From positions 89,166,728 through 89,230,727 of the forward strand of contig OX377204.1 of assembly GCA_947396885.1 (NCBI GenBank): DNA of 64,000 nt, read 5' to 3'. Below the pieces are notes generated by a model. The model was not told the DNA's origin, searched no databases, and saw only the letters and a program-made list of their open reading frames with translations. Shown here piece after piece: positions 10,611 to 20,275 of this stretch (position 1 is the first letter of the stretch; each line of letters begins with the position of its first letter). Both the position numbers and the translations under genes were made by a program. The DNA comes from Heligmosomoides polygyrus polygyrus. Taxonomy: Eukaryota > Nematoda > Chromadorea > Rhabditida > Heligmosomidae.

Positions 10611-10730
10611 CTTTATCTAACTGTGAGAGACGAGCACTCCGTAGCTCATTCAGATGGCGATTCACGTCATCAATTTTACCCTGTATAATCCGCATATACT
10701 CCGGATCCACCTCAGCAGTACCATGAAGCG
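10611..10730 (-). CDS. exon with predicted coiled-coil segment
   Basis: Acceptor CCATTTTAG and donor AAAG/GTGGGC bound 120 nt that read LHGTAEVDPEYMRIIQGKID, then DVNRHLNELRSARLSQLDK. The last base joins the two first bases of the next exon to give Ala, so the frame runs on into the IKEEP repeats. Heptad-like spacing of I, L and V suggests a short coiled coil. Confidence 0.75.
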
Positions 10731-10926
10731 CTAAAATGGAAATCGGCTACAAGCTGTTCGAACAGACTGGTGTGTGTAGATGATCACCGCTGCGGTCGGC
10801 AAACTCTTTTGCGCTCAGCTTTTCGCGACTAGATCTGTTTGAATTCGGAGGAGGCAGAAACTAATGCATAAACGGCCGTCGGGAAAGCTGACAATCTCGC
10901 ATTGAGCCGTTGTTTCGCCTCTCTAC

Positions 10927-11025
10927 ATACAGTCTCAATCCATTGCCGGAACTTATTCACCTTTAATAGATCATTCGTCAACGCTTCATTTGCTTCATTA
11001 GGTTCATGGAAAACTTCGCAGCAAT
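10927..11025 (-). CDS. exon, unrecognised protein
   Basis: Reads CCEVFHEPNEANEALTNDLL then KVNKFRQWIETV. A donor T/GTAGAG at 10,926 leaves one base that completes a Ser codon with the next exon. The acceptor (GTATAGTGGTAG) is weak and lies 12 bases from the end of the Tc1 foldback at 11,037, so that insertion may have altered the splice site. Alternative donors GTATGT or GTTTAT would lengthen or shorten it. Confidence 0.55.
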
Positions 11026-11036
11026 CTACCACTATA

Positions 11037-12312
11037 CAGGGTGTCTCAAGAAAATGTATAGACTGTTTGAAAGGTGATAATTTTGCTCACACTAAAGGTA
11101 GGTGCTGAAGAAGTTGAGGGCCCGTATGAAAGCATAAGGAAATAGAAATTCTCTGAAAAATGGGCGATATGGAATGCGCCATGCACTTCCTCGAATTTTT
11201 GCGTTTTACACTCGATTGATTGTGTTCCGCTTGATTACTTGTATAATTTCTCCACAAATTGACCGTATCGATTGATTTGTGCTTATTTTGAGGTTTAAAA
11301 CTTAAAAACACACTACGGCTTGCGAAAAAGTTCAGGGTCTCCTAAAATGCAGGTACTGTTTTAAAGTTTTAGCATTGCTGCCGTGAAGCTTTCGAGAGCG
11401 TTGAGGCTCATATGAAAGTACAGGTTAACTAGATCTCTGTTACGTGTAAATTGGTCTATGATCTCGCCCAAAGCCTTGCAGTCTAGACTCGATTGATTGT
11501 TACATCAGCTGAATGCTTGTTACAATCTTGTTACTACTCGGTCAGATTAACCTGTGCTGTGCTTTTTAACGTTTCCCGTGTAGCTGCAATTATGCCGATT
11601 AACCTCTCCATTTAGCTTGAATGTTGCTTTATCACTCCACAGAATCCGCTTTGGAAAATGGGGCTCTTGCTCACATTTAAATTTTGCAGTCAATAAACTC
11701 GCATGTCACGTGTCTTTCACGTGTTTGTAGAGACCTAAACGTTTTAACGTTTAGGTCTCTACAAACACGTGAAAGAGAAGAAGAAGCAAACAAGAAGCAC
11801 AGCGCAGGTTAATCAGGCCAAGTAGGAACAAGACTGTGACAAGAATTCAGCACATGCACAATCGATTCTGGAACGCAAGTTTTCAAGCGCGGTCATGGCG
11901 TAATCTTACCTATTTGCACGTCAAAGAAATCTCTTTACACTATGAGCCTCAAACATTCTGAAAAGCGCCACTAGAAGCAATGTTAGAACCTTTCAGATAG
12001 TAACTGCATTTTCGGGAAGCCCTGCATTATTCGCAAGCCGTGGTGTGTTTTCAAGATTTAAACCTTAAAAGAAGCACAAATCAACCGATACGGCCAATTT
12101 GCGGAGAAGTTATGACAAGTAATCAAGCGAAACACAATCAATCGAGTGTAAAACGCAAAAAATCGGGCGAGTGCATGGCGCATTCCATATCGCTCATATG
12201 TGAGAAAGTTTCTATTTTAAGCTTTCATATGAACCCTTAACTTCTTCAGCACCTTTGCTGTGAGCAAAGCTACCACCTTTCGGACAGTGTTTACTTTTTT
12301 TGAGACACCCTG
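11037..12312. mobile_element. Tc1/mariner-type foldback with ~550-bp inverted arms
   Basis: Begins CAGGGTGTCTCAAGAAAATG after TA (11,035-11,036) and ends in CATTTTCTTGAGACACCCTG-like inverse (TTTTTTTGAGACACCCTG) before TA at 12,313-12,314. The two halves are inverted copies over roughly 550 bp each, for example CACTCGATTGATTGTGTT against AACACAATCAATCGAGTG. The central minus-strand part (about 11,590-11,700) encodes a fragment resembling the Tc1 core (RILWSDKATFKLNGEVNRHN). A sister copy is at 33.9-35.1 kb. Confidence 0.85.
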
Positions 12313-13189
12313 TATAAATGGGTCAGCCATCAACACACGCCCGCGTGGGATTTGTGTCACCCTATCCAACGCTGGCAAAATTTTTCGTTCATCGTGGGAT
12401 CCTGCTGCAGCAGGAGAGCGTTGCCTCTTCCTGCATGACACAACGGCAACGGCACGCGTTTCTAAGCGTCTGTATTCAGAAGACGTGTCACCTACGTCGC
12501 GCAACGAGTGTCTGGATCCACATGACGAGTCGTCGACGTCGTGCGGCAAGCGTACGAATTTAGAATATGTGCCACCGATTCCGCTCAATGGGCGTATGAA
12601 CTCAAAAGCCGTGTCGCCGACGTTGTGTCAAGCGCGGAAGTATCATTAAGGTGAGCGATCAGAGCCTGGGTTCATCGTGCGGAGAATATGGGTACAAGTA
12701 CCGGAGGGTAAGACCACCGCTCAATTGCGGTGGGAATAGGGCACGATTCGTATCCATCAAACGAATTGAGTGTAAGGTAGAGGAGCCTGAAAGACGTTCA
12801 GAAAAGCTGGTCTTCTAGCATTCCACTGCCAATAGAGAGTGAAAAACTTGTCCATGTTAGGGGAGGAGGGAGAATGAGGAGCCGGCCACATTCGCAGAAT
12901 TCTCTCCGACTGGGGGAAATATTGAAAAATTCGCTAATTTAGTCGGACATTCCTCTCAGGAGTAGTTTCAGGAGCCTTCAAAAGATTATTTTCAGGAAAA
13001 GGAGCAGTTTATGGACCTTGTAAGAAGATCTCAGTGGAGCGCATTTTTGTAAATGGAGCGCGAACGGTAGCAGATATGCGGATGCATCCACGATGATCGA
13101 CGGGTTTCCTTGACTACTATACCCACGATGTGGGTACGTCCACCCCTATATCCCTATCTTTATACTAGCTGGTATGCGCGTTGACCCGT
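12313..13189. repeat. minisatellite-related and unassigned DNA
   Basis: Between about 12,470 and 12,640 the sequence repeats units like TCTGGATCCACATGACGAGT and GACGTCGTGCGGCAAGCG, which match the roughly 42-bp minisatellite unit at 13.9-14.7 kb. The rest to 13,190 shows no gene I recognise. Confidence 0.45.
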
Positions 13190-13690
13190 GCCCAGGAGGG
13201 ACTTGGAGGTGGTACCACGACGGGGGATCCAGCCCCTACAAAAGAAACGGCGAGCGTGAACCTCAAGGAGGTTCTTCTAAGCCTTCTTCGACTTGAAGGG
13301 AATGCTGCACTACGAGATGCTGCCGCAAGGGCACACGTTCACCGTAGTCGTCTCAGCTCCAGAAATTCGGGAAAGCTGTTCGGGAAAAGCGGCCTGAACG
13401 ACCTTCAGTGCATCTTCTTCATAATGACGTCAGACCCCACGTAGCTAAAGCGACCCACCAAAAATCGAGGAGCTGGGGTGGAGACCTTACTCCATCCAGC
13501 ATACTCTCCTGACATAGCACAAATTATCACTTATTCCGCTCCCTGAAGGCTTCCGCGGTTAAGGAAAGCTCCACAAATTTTGAAGATTTAGGTCGGGCGG
13601 TCTTCCTCGACTCGGGGTCTCCCCAGTTTTTTGGAAACCTGCTCAATAAGTGGACTACTGTGTGGACTAGCAATGGTGATATATTGTTGA
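13190..13690 (+). mobile_element. mariner transposase fragment (C-terminal half)
   Basis: Shifted frames give MLHYEMLPQGHTFT, then LHNDVRPHVAKATHQKIEEL and later GLPRLGVSPVFW. These correspond to the central and C-terminal part of a mariner transposase, from the first catalytic region to the end. The HDN of the usual HDNARPH is HND here. No terminal repeats are visible. It is a decayed fragment of a lineage different from the other mariners in the window. Confidence 0.7.
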
Positions 13691-13944
13691 TTGATCTCCA
13701 TTATACGCTGAATCCTACTATATATCCTGGCGTATGCCAGCCGCACTGTCGTAGGCATCTTTGAGCTTAACCATGGGCGATTGCTAGGGAATTATATCCT
13801 TAGCGGCTGATCGTCCAAGTTTACGAGATATTCAAGGGGCAGCGCGTCAGGGTATGAATGGGGATCGACTGCAGAGCGTAGGGATTTAAGAGGCGTGTCC
13901 TAGACGTCGTTCAGCGTGCGTCTGGATTCAGAAGACGTGCTGAA
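13690..13944. other. no recognisable gene
   Basis: Related to sequence at about 43,380-43,590 (shared stretches CTTTGAGCTCAACCATGG and AAGTTTACGATATT in slightly diverged form), so it belongs to the same larger repeat as the minisatellite that follows. Confidence 0.4.
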
Positions 13945-14225
13945 GAACAGAACAGAACAGAACATTTATTAGCCAAAATGTGATACAAAGTAAGTTTTGT
14001 CCAAAAGGATACATCGAAAGTTGGCTTTTGAAAATTATCAAAATCAGAACGTTGAAATTTGTTGAGCAAAAATAGTAATACAGATCAGTTTAGCACAAAA
14101 TATAATGGCAAAAGTCAACGATTTAATCCTTCAACGACAGCAAAAGCGTTTTGTTTCCATGCTTAAACTAAAGTGAGGAACGCTTCTTTTCTTAAGAGCG
14201 ACTCCGTGATTCATAAACTACTCCA
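13945..14225 (-). mobile_element. possible LINE 3' tail, minus orientation
   Basis: Starts GAACAGAACAGAACAGAAC followed by ATTTATTAGCC. Read on the minus strand this is an AATAAATGTTCTGTTC-type tail, typical of a LINE 3' end. It appears inserted into the minisatellite, splitting it. No coding sequence is retained. Confidence 0.4.
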
Positions 14226-14660
14226 ACTTGCGTAGGGATTCAAAAGACGTGCTGAAGACGTCGTCTAACGTGCGTAGGTATTCACAAGGCCTTCACTAGA
14301 CGTCGTGAGTCAAGATCCAGAAGACGTGCGCTAGACGTCGTCCAACGTGCGTAGGGATCCAGAAGACGTGCTGAAGACGTCGTCCAACGCCATTCAGCGT
14401 CGTCCCAACTTGCGTAGGGATTCAAAAAACGTGCTGATGATATCGTCTAACGTGCGTGTAGATTCAGAAAACCTGCGCTAGACGTCGTCCAACGTGCGTA
14501 GGGATCCAGAAGACGTGCGTACCGATTCAAAAAACGTGCTGATGATGTCGTCTAACGTCGTGTAAATTCAGAAGACCACCTGCGTTAGACGTCGTCCAAC
14601 GTGCGTAGGGATTCGGAAGACGCGCTGAAGACATCGCCCAACTTGCGTAAGGATTCCATA
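14226..14660 (+). repeat. ~42-bp GACGTCGTCCAACGTGCGTAGG minisatellite
   Basis: Tandem diverged units of the form GTGCGTAGGGATTCAGAAGA followed by CGTGCTGAAGACGTCGTCCAA. At least eight are visible here, with earlier units at 13,895-13,945. The same unit occurs at 12.5 kb and 43.6 kb and, inverted, near 33,070-33,130. Confidence 0.75.
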
Positions 14661-14961
14661 TAAGGGCGACCAATAGGAGAGGACCAACAAAGGGGGACCA
14701 TTAGAGGGAGGGAGCGTGAATAAGGGGGTGGGGCAGCATTTTCTTTCAACATCGTTCATCGGATTTCTGAAGACGGCTTACAGAAGTCGTGATACATGTG
14801 TCAGAGTGCAGAAGGAGTGTCATAGACGCCGTGGCAACGTAGTGACACGTGAATCGGTGCTCAGTGTCACATGTGCGTGCTTGACTCTCACTCCGTTTCT
14901 TTGCCAGCATATCGGGAAAGAAAGTATTTCGGGAGGGGGGGGGGGGGAGGGGGGGAAGGGG

Positions 14962-15161
14962 NNNNNNNNNNNNNNNNNNNNNNNNNNNNNNNNNNNNNNN
15001 NNNNNNNNNNNNNNNNNNNNNNNNNNNNNNNNNNNNNNNNNNNNNNNNNNNNNNNNNNNNNNNNNNNNNNNNNNNNNNNNNNNNNNNNNNNNNNNNNNNN
15101 NNNNNNNNNNNNNNNNNNNNNNNNNNNNNNNNNNNNNNNNNNNNNNNNNNNNNNNNNNNNN
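14962..15161. other. assembly gap (200 N)
   Basis: A run of exactly 200 undetermined bases beside a G-rich homopolymer tract, so probably a fixed-size scaffold gap. Open frames that cross it are meaningless. Confidence 0.98.
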
Positions 15162-15205
15162 GACCATGGGATTCGGAGGAGTATTATTGCCGTAAGCGGT
15201 GTTGA

Positions 15206-15525
15206 CCAATAAGGATAAAGGATAAGGATAAAGGACGGCGTTACTCAATCCCTTCTGGAATGCGCCAGCGCATTCTACTTCTACGGGATGTCGTGGAGGC
15301 GACATGAATGCGTATTTGGCCATACAATGACTTGCGGTGGCCAGCCGATGAACAAGTCAGTGCTCTATCCTTCCCAGAAAGTCTGGTACCAATTCACCGA
15401 CCCCGGAGGGATGGAAGGCTTGGTTGGCCTGGCCGGGCAATCCTAACCAGGAACCTGGTGTCGGATGCACGCGAAAGTCGCGCCTCCTCCCACTGCGCTA
15501 CACGCGCCGTTGACCAATACCAATT
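15206..15525 (-). mobile_element. tRNA-derived SINE
   Basis: On the minus strand it begins GGCGCGTGTAGCGCAGTGGG, with an A-box-like TAGCGCAGTGGG and a B-box-like stretch about 40 bases on (GGTTAGGATTGCCC). It ends in an AT-rich (TTTATCC)n tail. Closely similar copies are at 38.1, 39.3 and 42.4 kb. The head indicates a Pol III tRNA origin. Confidence 0.75.
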
Positions 15526-15850
15526 AATTTTAATTATGATTTTGCTGATTAAGCACCGGATTGGAAATCTCATTATCTGTTTCTCGACACGTAGAGAACG
15601 AGCGCTTTGGAGAATAAATCGCGTGCATGTGATCGAGAGTGGATGAGCTTCATATGCGCAGTGAAAATTCTGCCCTACCATATCCCACTACACTAATCTA
15701 TTAAGTAAAACCAGTTTTGTATTTACTGTAAGAAGGCCAAAAGAAGAAAGAGGAAGACTGAGGTTGTTCTATTTTCGGGGTTTGGGGGCGAAGCCACCAA
15801 CCAGACGTCTGGCGGCAGCTAGGCCGCTGAACGTCTGGTAAATAAAGTAC

Positions 15851-16950
15851 CAAAACTGAAAACCACCAAAATTCTACCAAGACTTCTCGACCAGCCTAAT
15901 AGCCACAATTTGCCTCTAAAACTACTTATTAGCGAAAAACCTCTTCGAAATTGCTGTTGGCGCAACGTAGCATCTGACAAGTCGTCTCCATTGAAGGATT
16001 CCGCACCCCATTCGAACGCGGGCGCTCTCTGGGCTCTCCTCCTTCCTCGGACTATTTCTCCGCGCTTCCTGATTTTCAAGGTATTCTTCTTCTTCGGCGC
16101 TTCCTGCCTTCGTTCATGGGCTCGCGGACAGTCATGCGGCTGTGCGCGTCCGCGGAGGTTGATGTGGGGGGGGGGGGGTCTTCATGATGTTTGGATTCGT
16201 GGTTCTTCTTCGGAAAGTTTTTCTCTCTCTTGTTCTCCTCGCGCGTGCCATTTTGGGCTCAGTTTGTGCACATTTTGTTGTTTCTTATGGACCCCTTGTG
16301 CCAATCGTGTCGTAGGGTTGTTATCCCTATTTCTGTTGTTCCCATGTTTCGTTGTTCTTCGTATATTTTGCTGTCATGTTGTGTTCTATTGTCATGTGCT
16401 CTTGTTTTGCTCTGTTTTGTCTTGTCATTCCTTCAGTGGGTTTGATCTCTCCCAAAGTGGGTTCCTTTTGTTATATCATCAGTATTTGTGTCTTTTGCTG
16501 TTTCCCTAAGCTGGTCTGGGTCTCATGCAATATTGTTCCTGTTCATATGAAGTCACGTTGTTTGCCTTGGTATGTTTCGCATAGTTATTGCCGCATTTAT
16601 CCATGTTTATTATTCGATATCATCAGCTTGCTCTACCATCGATGCTATAGTTCCATATTCGTTATTCGCTTCCGTGTTATTTGTGCATATATAAAGATAA
16701 CGGTTTAATTACCCAAGTTTGAGGTGATTTTCAACGCGTGTGGTCACAGTCTACCTATCTCTATTCCGTGTGGCAGTGCTTCTATTGCGTTGGTTAAAGT
16801 CACTTCAGCATCTATGCCGTCAACAATGAAAATCTCCGCCACGTAATCAATACCGGTGCCCTATCAGCACACTTTCCGTTTCAAAAAATCACTACTTTTA
16901 AAAAGCCATATTTCCGAATGCCTTATAGTGTAGTTGATGAGCTACCTTAC
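15851..16950. other. no recognisable gene; T-rich segment
   Basis: The plus strand from about 16,190 to 16,710 is T-rich and open in two frames, but the translation is only hydrophobic low complexity. There is a G-run at 16,147-16,157. It may be an old LINE 3' untranslated region, but I see no coding motif. Confidence 0.4.
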
Positions 16951-17030
16951 CCTCTCTCGCACCAGATATCGAGTCCAAGTACGCCGAGAAATCATCAAAT
17001 TCGCGCTTTTCGCGGAACAACGGCACGAAA
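16951..17030 (-). CDS. exon, unrecognised protein
   Basis: Acceptor ATTTTTCAG and donor GAGAGG/GTAAGG are both near consensus. The 80-nt exon reads FVPLFREKREFDDFSAYLDS then ISGARE in the only fully open phase (one leading base). It joins the exon at 17,098-17,166 across a 67-nt intron with matching phase. Its own 3' partner is not identified. Confidence 0.7.
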
Positions 17031-17097
17031 CTGAAAAATATCTGCTCAACACTCTACGAAGTTCTGCAGTGCCTTTAGATGTTGTAAATAAAATCAC

Positions 17098-17166
17098 TCA
17101 ATACAAAGGCCGACGAGGCTGCTCCGACGCGCTTCTCTATCAGCATATACCACTTTCTTGTCAAAT
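17098..17166 (-). CDS. exon, unrecognised protein
   Basis: Acceptor GAAGCTTCAG and donor TTGA/GTGATT. The 69-nt exon reads FDKKVVYADREARRSSLVGL then CI, and its last two bases complete an Asp codon with the next exon. A second open frame exists, so this reading rests on the phase match downstream. Confidence 0.5.
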
Positions 17167-17369
17167 CTGAAGCTTCTCGAACGAAACTGACTTGAAAAAT
17201 GTCTACTCTGATATGAAAATGGTATAAGTGGGCGTAATTTTTGACACGCGTGAACTGTTGCATGTGTGCTCCGTTCCTATGGAGTGGCAGACTCCATCGA
17301 CTTCATCGCGGCCATGAATTTTCCAGGACGACGCAAAACAGTCACAGCTCCTGACAGCAGTATGCTCCC

Positions 17370-17490
17370 CGCAAGTCATTAAATATAGGTTAAGTACGCA
17401 GGATTGACTGTTATACCGTACCGTTGTAACGCTGTTGTATAACAGACTATTGTCTATGCGTTAAATAAATAAAATAAAATAATTAATTGA
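17370..17490 (+). mobile_element. CR1-like LINE 3' tail
   Basis: Ends GTCTATGCGTTAAATAAATA followed by more A-rich tail, like the CR1 tail at 32.5 kb. It is a short 3' fragment lying in an intron of the minus-strand gene. Confidence 0.5.
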
Positions 17491-17585
17491 TACGCTAGGC
17501 TGTGTGGTATCACAGAAAGGGGTTAACTATATCCTTTACCCTGCGTATTCTAATAGCAGAATTGAAACGTAGGACAGAAGCTCAC

Positions 17586-17640
17586 CTGGCCTTCCTCACG
17601 CACCACATGGCGCCAGAGTCGCTCAGCGCGCAGGTATTCG
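17586..17640 (-). CDS. exon, unrecognised helical protein
   Basis: Bounded by acceptor AAACTACAAG (a weaker AAG type) and donor GCCAG/GTGAGC. It reads EYLRAERLWRHVVREEGQ after one leading base, which completes a Phe codon with the preceding exon. It is charged and helical in character and continues the segment at 17.8-18.0 kb. Confidence 0.65.
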
Positions 17641-17772
17641 CTTGTAGTTTAAGAGGATGAATGCCGAATAGTCGTCTTGTCTCGCCTCGAGTATGAAGAG
17701 GGTGCCTGGGAAACAGCAATGAGGAGTTCGCTGCGTATGTATGTCAAACAATTTAGGAATGAGGAAACCAAC

Positions 17773-17864
17773 AATCGATAGGCGATGTAGTCAAGGAATG
17801 GCTCTGCTGGAAGACGGTCCTCTCGCTCCAGCTTGCTTTTGATTTTCTTTAACCGTGCGATCTC
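17773..17864 (-). CDS. exon, coiled-coil-like
   Basis: Acceptor CCGTTCTTCAG and donor CGATT/GTTGGT. It reads EIARLKKIKSKLEREDRLPA then EPFLDYIAYR, phase 0 in and phase 2 out, matching both neighbours. The first half has coiled-coil-like spacing of I and L with many Lys and Glu. Confidence 0.7.
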
Positions 17865-17938
17865 CTGAAGAACGGAATTTCAGGAGCATTATCTATAACA
17901 GTTCGCTGGGCTAAAAGCAAGCCTTGTGCCTACCACAC

Positions 17939-17998
17939 CTTTTCCAAGAACTCAGCCTTTTCTGCCAGCCGCCTGCCTACATCTGGTATAGGAATTCC
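17939..17998 (-). CDS. exon, coiled-coil-like
   Basis: Acceptor CCTTACTTCAG and donor GAAAAG/GTGTGG. The 20 codons read GIPIPDVGRRLAEKAEFLEK in phase 0, leading straight into EIARLKK of the next exon over a 74-nt intron. The joined segment would form one charged helix. Confidence 0.7.
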
Positions 17999-18294
17999 CT
18001 GAAGTAAGGCACTTTTGGTAGGAACTGTTCTTACATAGCTTGTAACGAGAGTGACAGAAGCAACAGGTCGCCGATGCAAAGTGTACTTATTGATTTTTTT
18101 TGGACAGACGATTGGACATTAGCCGATCAGTACATTTTGCATGAAGAAATCGCCGCTCCCTTCGAATAATGTGAACTTCCCAGTCTATTCCGACTACGTG
18201 AAATCTTCAAAAATTAAAAGTAAAAGTGAAACCTCCTCTGCGTATCTATAATAGATTTCAGGAGTATATTTCCGTGTTCTTTCATTGCTTGGAG

Positions 18295-18430
18295 CCTGTT
18301 CATACTTCGGCGACAAGAGCGACTAGGGCGACGGACGGAGTGCAGAGTACGTAATTAATTACGTACACCACACTACGTCCGTCGCTTCAGTCGCTCTTCT
18401 CGCTCTTGTCGCCAAAGTATGAACAGGTCC
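18295..18430. mobile_element. palindromic MITE, CCTGTTCATACTTCGG ends
   Basis: CCTGTTCATACTTCGGCGAC is inverted at the right as GTCGCCAAAGTATGAACAGG, and the centre (GAGTACGTAATTAATTACGTAC) is itself palindromic. The GTTCATACTTCG terminus links it to the elements at 30.1 and 62.5-63.0 kb. A clean target duplication is not visible. Confidence 0.7.
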
Positions 18431-18439
18431 TAGCAGTTT

Positions 18440-18512
18440 TTCATTGTAATGCATCCTACTTCACGTATGCATTATGCACCATGCAGCAATAAATAAATAA
18501 ATAAATAAAAAC
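18440..18512 (+). mobile_element. CR1-like LINE 3' tail
   Basis: A short piece ending CACCATGCAGCAATAAATAA with further AAATA units. It resembles the other CR1 tails in the window. Confidence 0.4.
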
Positions 18513-18521
18513 CTACATCAC

Positions 18522-18575
18522 CACGGACGTTCAGCATATAGTCCTCATAGATAGACTTGGCCTGTTCATCTGGTG
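18522..18575 (-). CDS. candidate exon, unrecognised protein
   Basis: Acceptor GTTTTGTACAG and donor CCGTG/GTGATG bound 54 nt reading PDEQAKSIYEDYMLNVR, with two leading bases and one trailing base. The signals and the frame are good, but its phases do not directly join the exons I accept on either side, so at least one neighbouring exon is missing from my model. Confidence 0.5.
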
Positions 18576-18626
18576 CTGTACAAAACTAAACCAAATCGAT
18601 TAGTCGACGGTATTCATATACTCTTA

Positions 18627-18759
18627 AGGCCCGTTTATACTTCCAACGCCGAGCGACGCTACGGCATGCATAGTGCCAGATTGATCGACCGTGTAGCTCG
18701 ATCAATGCGGCAACAATACGTGGCGTCGCGTCGCTTGGCGTCGAAGTATAAACGGGCCC
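18627..18759. mobile_element. PIF/Harbinger-like MITE
   Basis: 133 bp, with ends AGGCCCGTTTATACTTCCAA and, inverted, GGGCCCGTTTATACTTCGAC. Flanked by TTA at 18,624-18,626 and 18,760-18,762. Another decayed palindromic copy (CCGTTTATACTCC to AGAAGTATAAACC) follows at about 18,835-18,930. Confidence 0.8.
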
Positions 18760-19006
18760 TTACTAACAATAAGCGGCGCGGTCGCGTTCCGCGAAGTTTC
18801 TCTCCTTACCAGCTCCAGGCAAGTCTTCCCACTAACCGTTTATACTCCACTGCTAAGCGGCGCGATGCCATATATAGTAGGCAAATTAACCGACGCCTTC
18901 GGGCTTCGCCAGAAGTATAAACCAGGTCTTACAATTAGTGTGTGTATAGCGTACTGACACTGTGAACATAAACCAGCTCCAGCGACGCATCTGAAACTCT
19001 ACTCAC

Positions 19007-19044
19007 CACTCATGGCGACTCTGTCTTAGAATTGGGTGCGTCAA
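19007..19044 (-). CDS. weak candidate exon
   Basis: Acceptor GCTTCAAG and a strong donor GAGTG/GTGAGT enclose LTHPILRQSRHE. Phase 0 at the start would fit the exon at 19,453-19,505, but its exit phase 2 fits no identified downstream exon. Confidence 0.3.
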
Positions 19045-19245
19045 CTTGAAGCTAAGGCAGAGCTAAGGCATTCGACTCTGGGGAGACTGAAGCGGTCATA
19101 GAAGCACTGCCCACATTTTCCTCATTAAACGTGCACAAAAATGTAAGGACGAGTTTTCACGCGGCGTTGCGATCACGCACTTCGGTGCAGATCAAGTATT
19201 TGTCGACCTTTGAAGGAATGGTCTTTTCAGTTCACCTGATAAATG

Positions 19246-19396
19246 CCAGTTCTGAAGACATTAGACCAATGTCGCCTCCAGATTTTGAATGAAGTTGTTT
19301 GCGGTGACTTGGTGCCACTGGTGGCCTTGGTGCATCAATTCACCGCAGACAACTTCATCCAAAATCTAAAGTCGGCATTGGTCTAATGTCTCAGAA
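19246..19396. mobile_element. foldback MITE (~150 bp)
   Basis: GTTCTGAAGACATTAGACCA at the left end is mirrored by TGGTCTAATGTCTCAGAAC at the right. Arms of about 60 bp (including GAATGAAGTTGTTTGCGGTG against CACCGCAGACAACTTCATCC) flank a loop of about 25 nt. Confidence 0.8.
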
Positions 19397-19452
19397 CCAT
19401 GTCACGATGTTGTTGCGATAAGTGCTAAACCCCTTTCCTTTCCTCCCCTTAC

Positions 19453-19505
19453 TTCCCAGCGGGCCAACCGCAGTTCGCTTGGCGGTACAGTAAGGTCGTC
19501 AGCGT
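19453..19505 (-). CDS. candidate exon, unrecognised protein
   Basis: Acceptor GAGCTTTCAG and donor GGGAA/GTAAGG are both good. Of the two open readings I prefer ADDLTVPPSELRLARWE, with two leading bases and phase-0 exit. A phase-0 reading is also open but has an unlikely composition. Confidence 0.5.
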
Positions 19506-19539
19506 CTGAAAGCTCGTTCGTACATTTCATTGAACGTTT

Positions 19540-20275
19540 TATGGGTGAGTCTGGTCACTCAGGCGTTACTACTCAGTACATCATAGTCCTTCGAGAGCTG
19601 TACAGTGGATGCATGACCAAGATCTCACCATTCTACGACGTCGTCATCGACGTGAAGAAAGGGGTTTGGTAGGGGATACCATAACCACGAAGCTCTTCAG
19701 CACCACCCTGAAAACATCATGCGCGAACTAGAATGGGAAGACATGGGAGTGAAGGTCGACAGCCGGCAACTACATCATCTGCGCTTCGCTGACGACATCG
19801 TGCTCATAACGCCGAGCGTCAGCCAGACGGAGCGACTGCTGGCCGACTTCGATCGTGTATGTGGGAACGTTGGACTGCAGCTGAGTCATAAGGAATTCAG
19901 AAAGCCGCTCAGCCACTGGCCATCGTGCCACGCCGCGCCCATTTATTCTGCGTTGCGATTCGGACACTCCAGTATCCCAGAATTCCATCAAATGCGATTT
20001 ACGGCGGCGAAGTATTGACGCGACGCGGCACTTCCGGGCGGCAAGAAAATCGATATGTAGGTCAAAACGGTGTCAACCCACGGGACTGTGCTAATACAAA
20101 CTACACTCAAGTGAGAGAAAGACATAGGACATCAGAGCTACCTCGACGATCGAGGATCAGAGACGCTGCCGCATTGTCGCGGTTAAGTCGTCGAAAATTA
20201 GGTGGGACGGTCAGCGGGTGCGTTACGTTAGATGTCTCCAACACTGTAGAAAGCGGAGCGACGCTTACCGTATCC
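19540..20275 (+). mobile_element. RTE LINE fragment, disrupted reverse transcriptase
   Basis: Shifted frames give GVTTQYIIVLRELYSGCMTK and ISPFYDVVIDVKKG, then the RT active site region LHHLRFADDIVLITPSVSQ (F-A-D-D box) and LADFDRVCGNVGLQLSH. After about 19,895 unrelated or deleted sequence intervenes. The element's C-terminal part returns at about 20,100-20,200 as RHRTSELPRRSRIRDAAA. The order and motifs match the RTE clade. It is heavily decayed. Confidence 0.8.

Larger units (their letters stand above)
14661..15850 (+). mobile_element. long repeat shared with 43.8-44.5 kb
   Basis: Segments such as GACCAATAGGAGAGGACCAAC, GTGCAGAAGGAGTGTCATAG and, further on, CGGGGTTTGGGGGCGAAGCC plus CCGCTGAACGTCTGGTA recur in the same order at 43,800-44,510. 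The copy here is interrupted by an N gap (14,962-15,161) and by a SINE (15,206-15,525). No transposase or reverse transcriptase is seen, so the class is unknown. It directly follows the minisatellite in both places. Confidence 0.6.

Noticed and set aside
13900..14660. CRISPR-like array
   Set aside because: The units are directly tandem with no unique spacers, in a eukaryotic context. It is a minisatellite.
14716..15323. Open frames on both strands spanning 14,962-15,161
   Set aside because: They exist only because the 200 N contain no stop codons.
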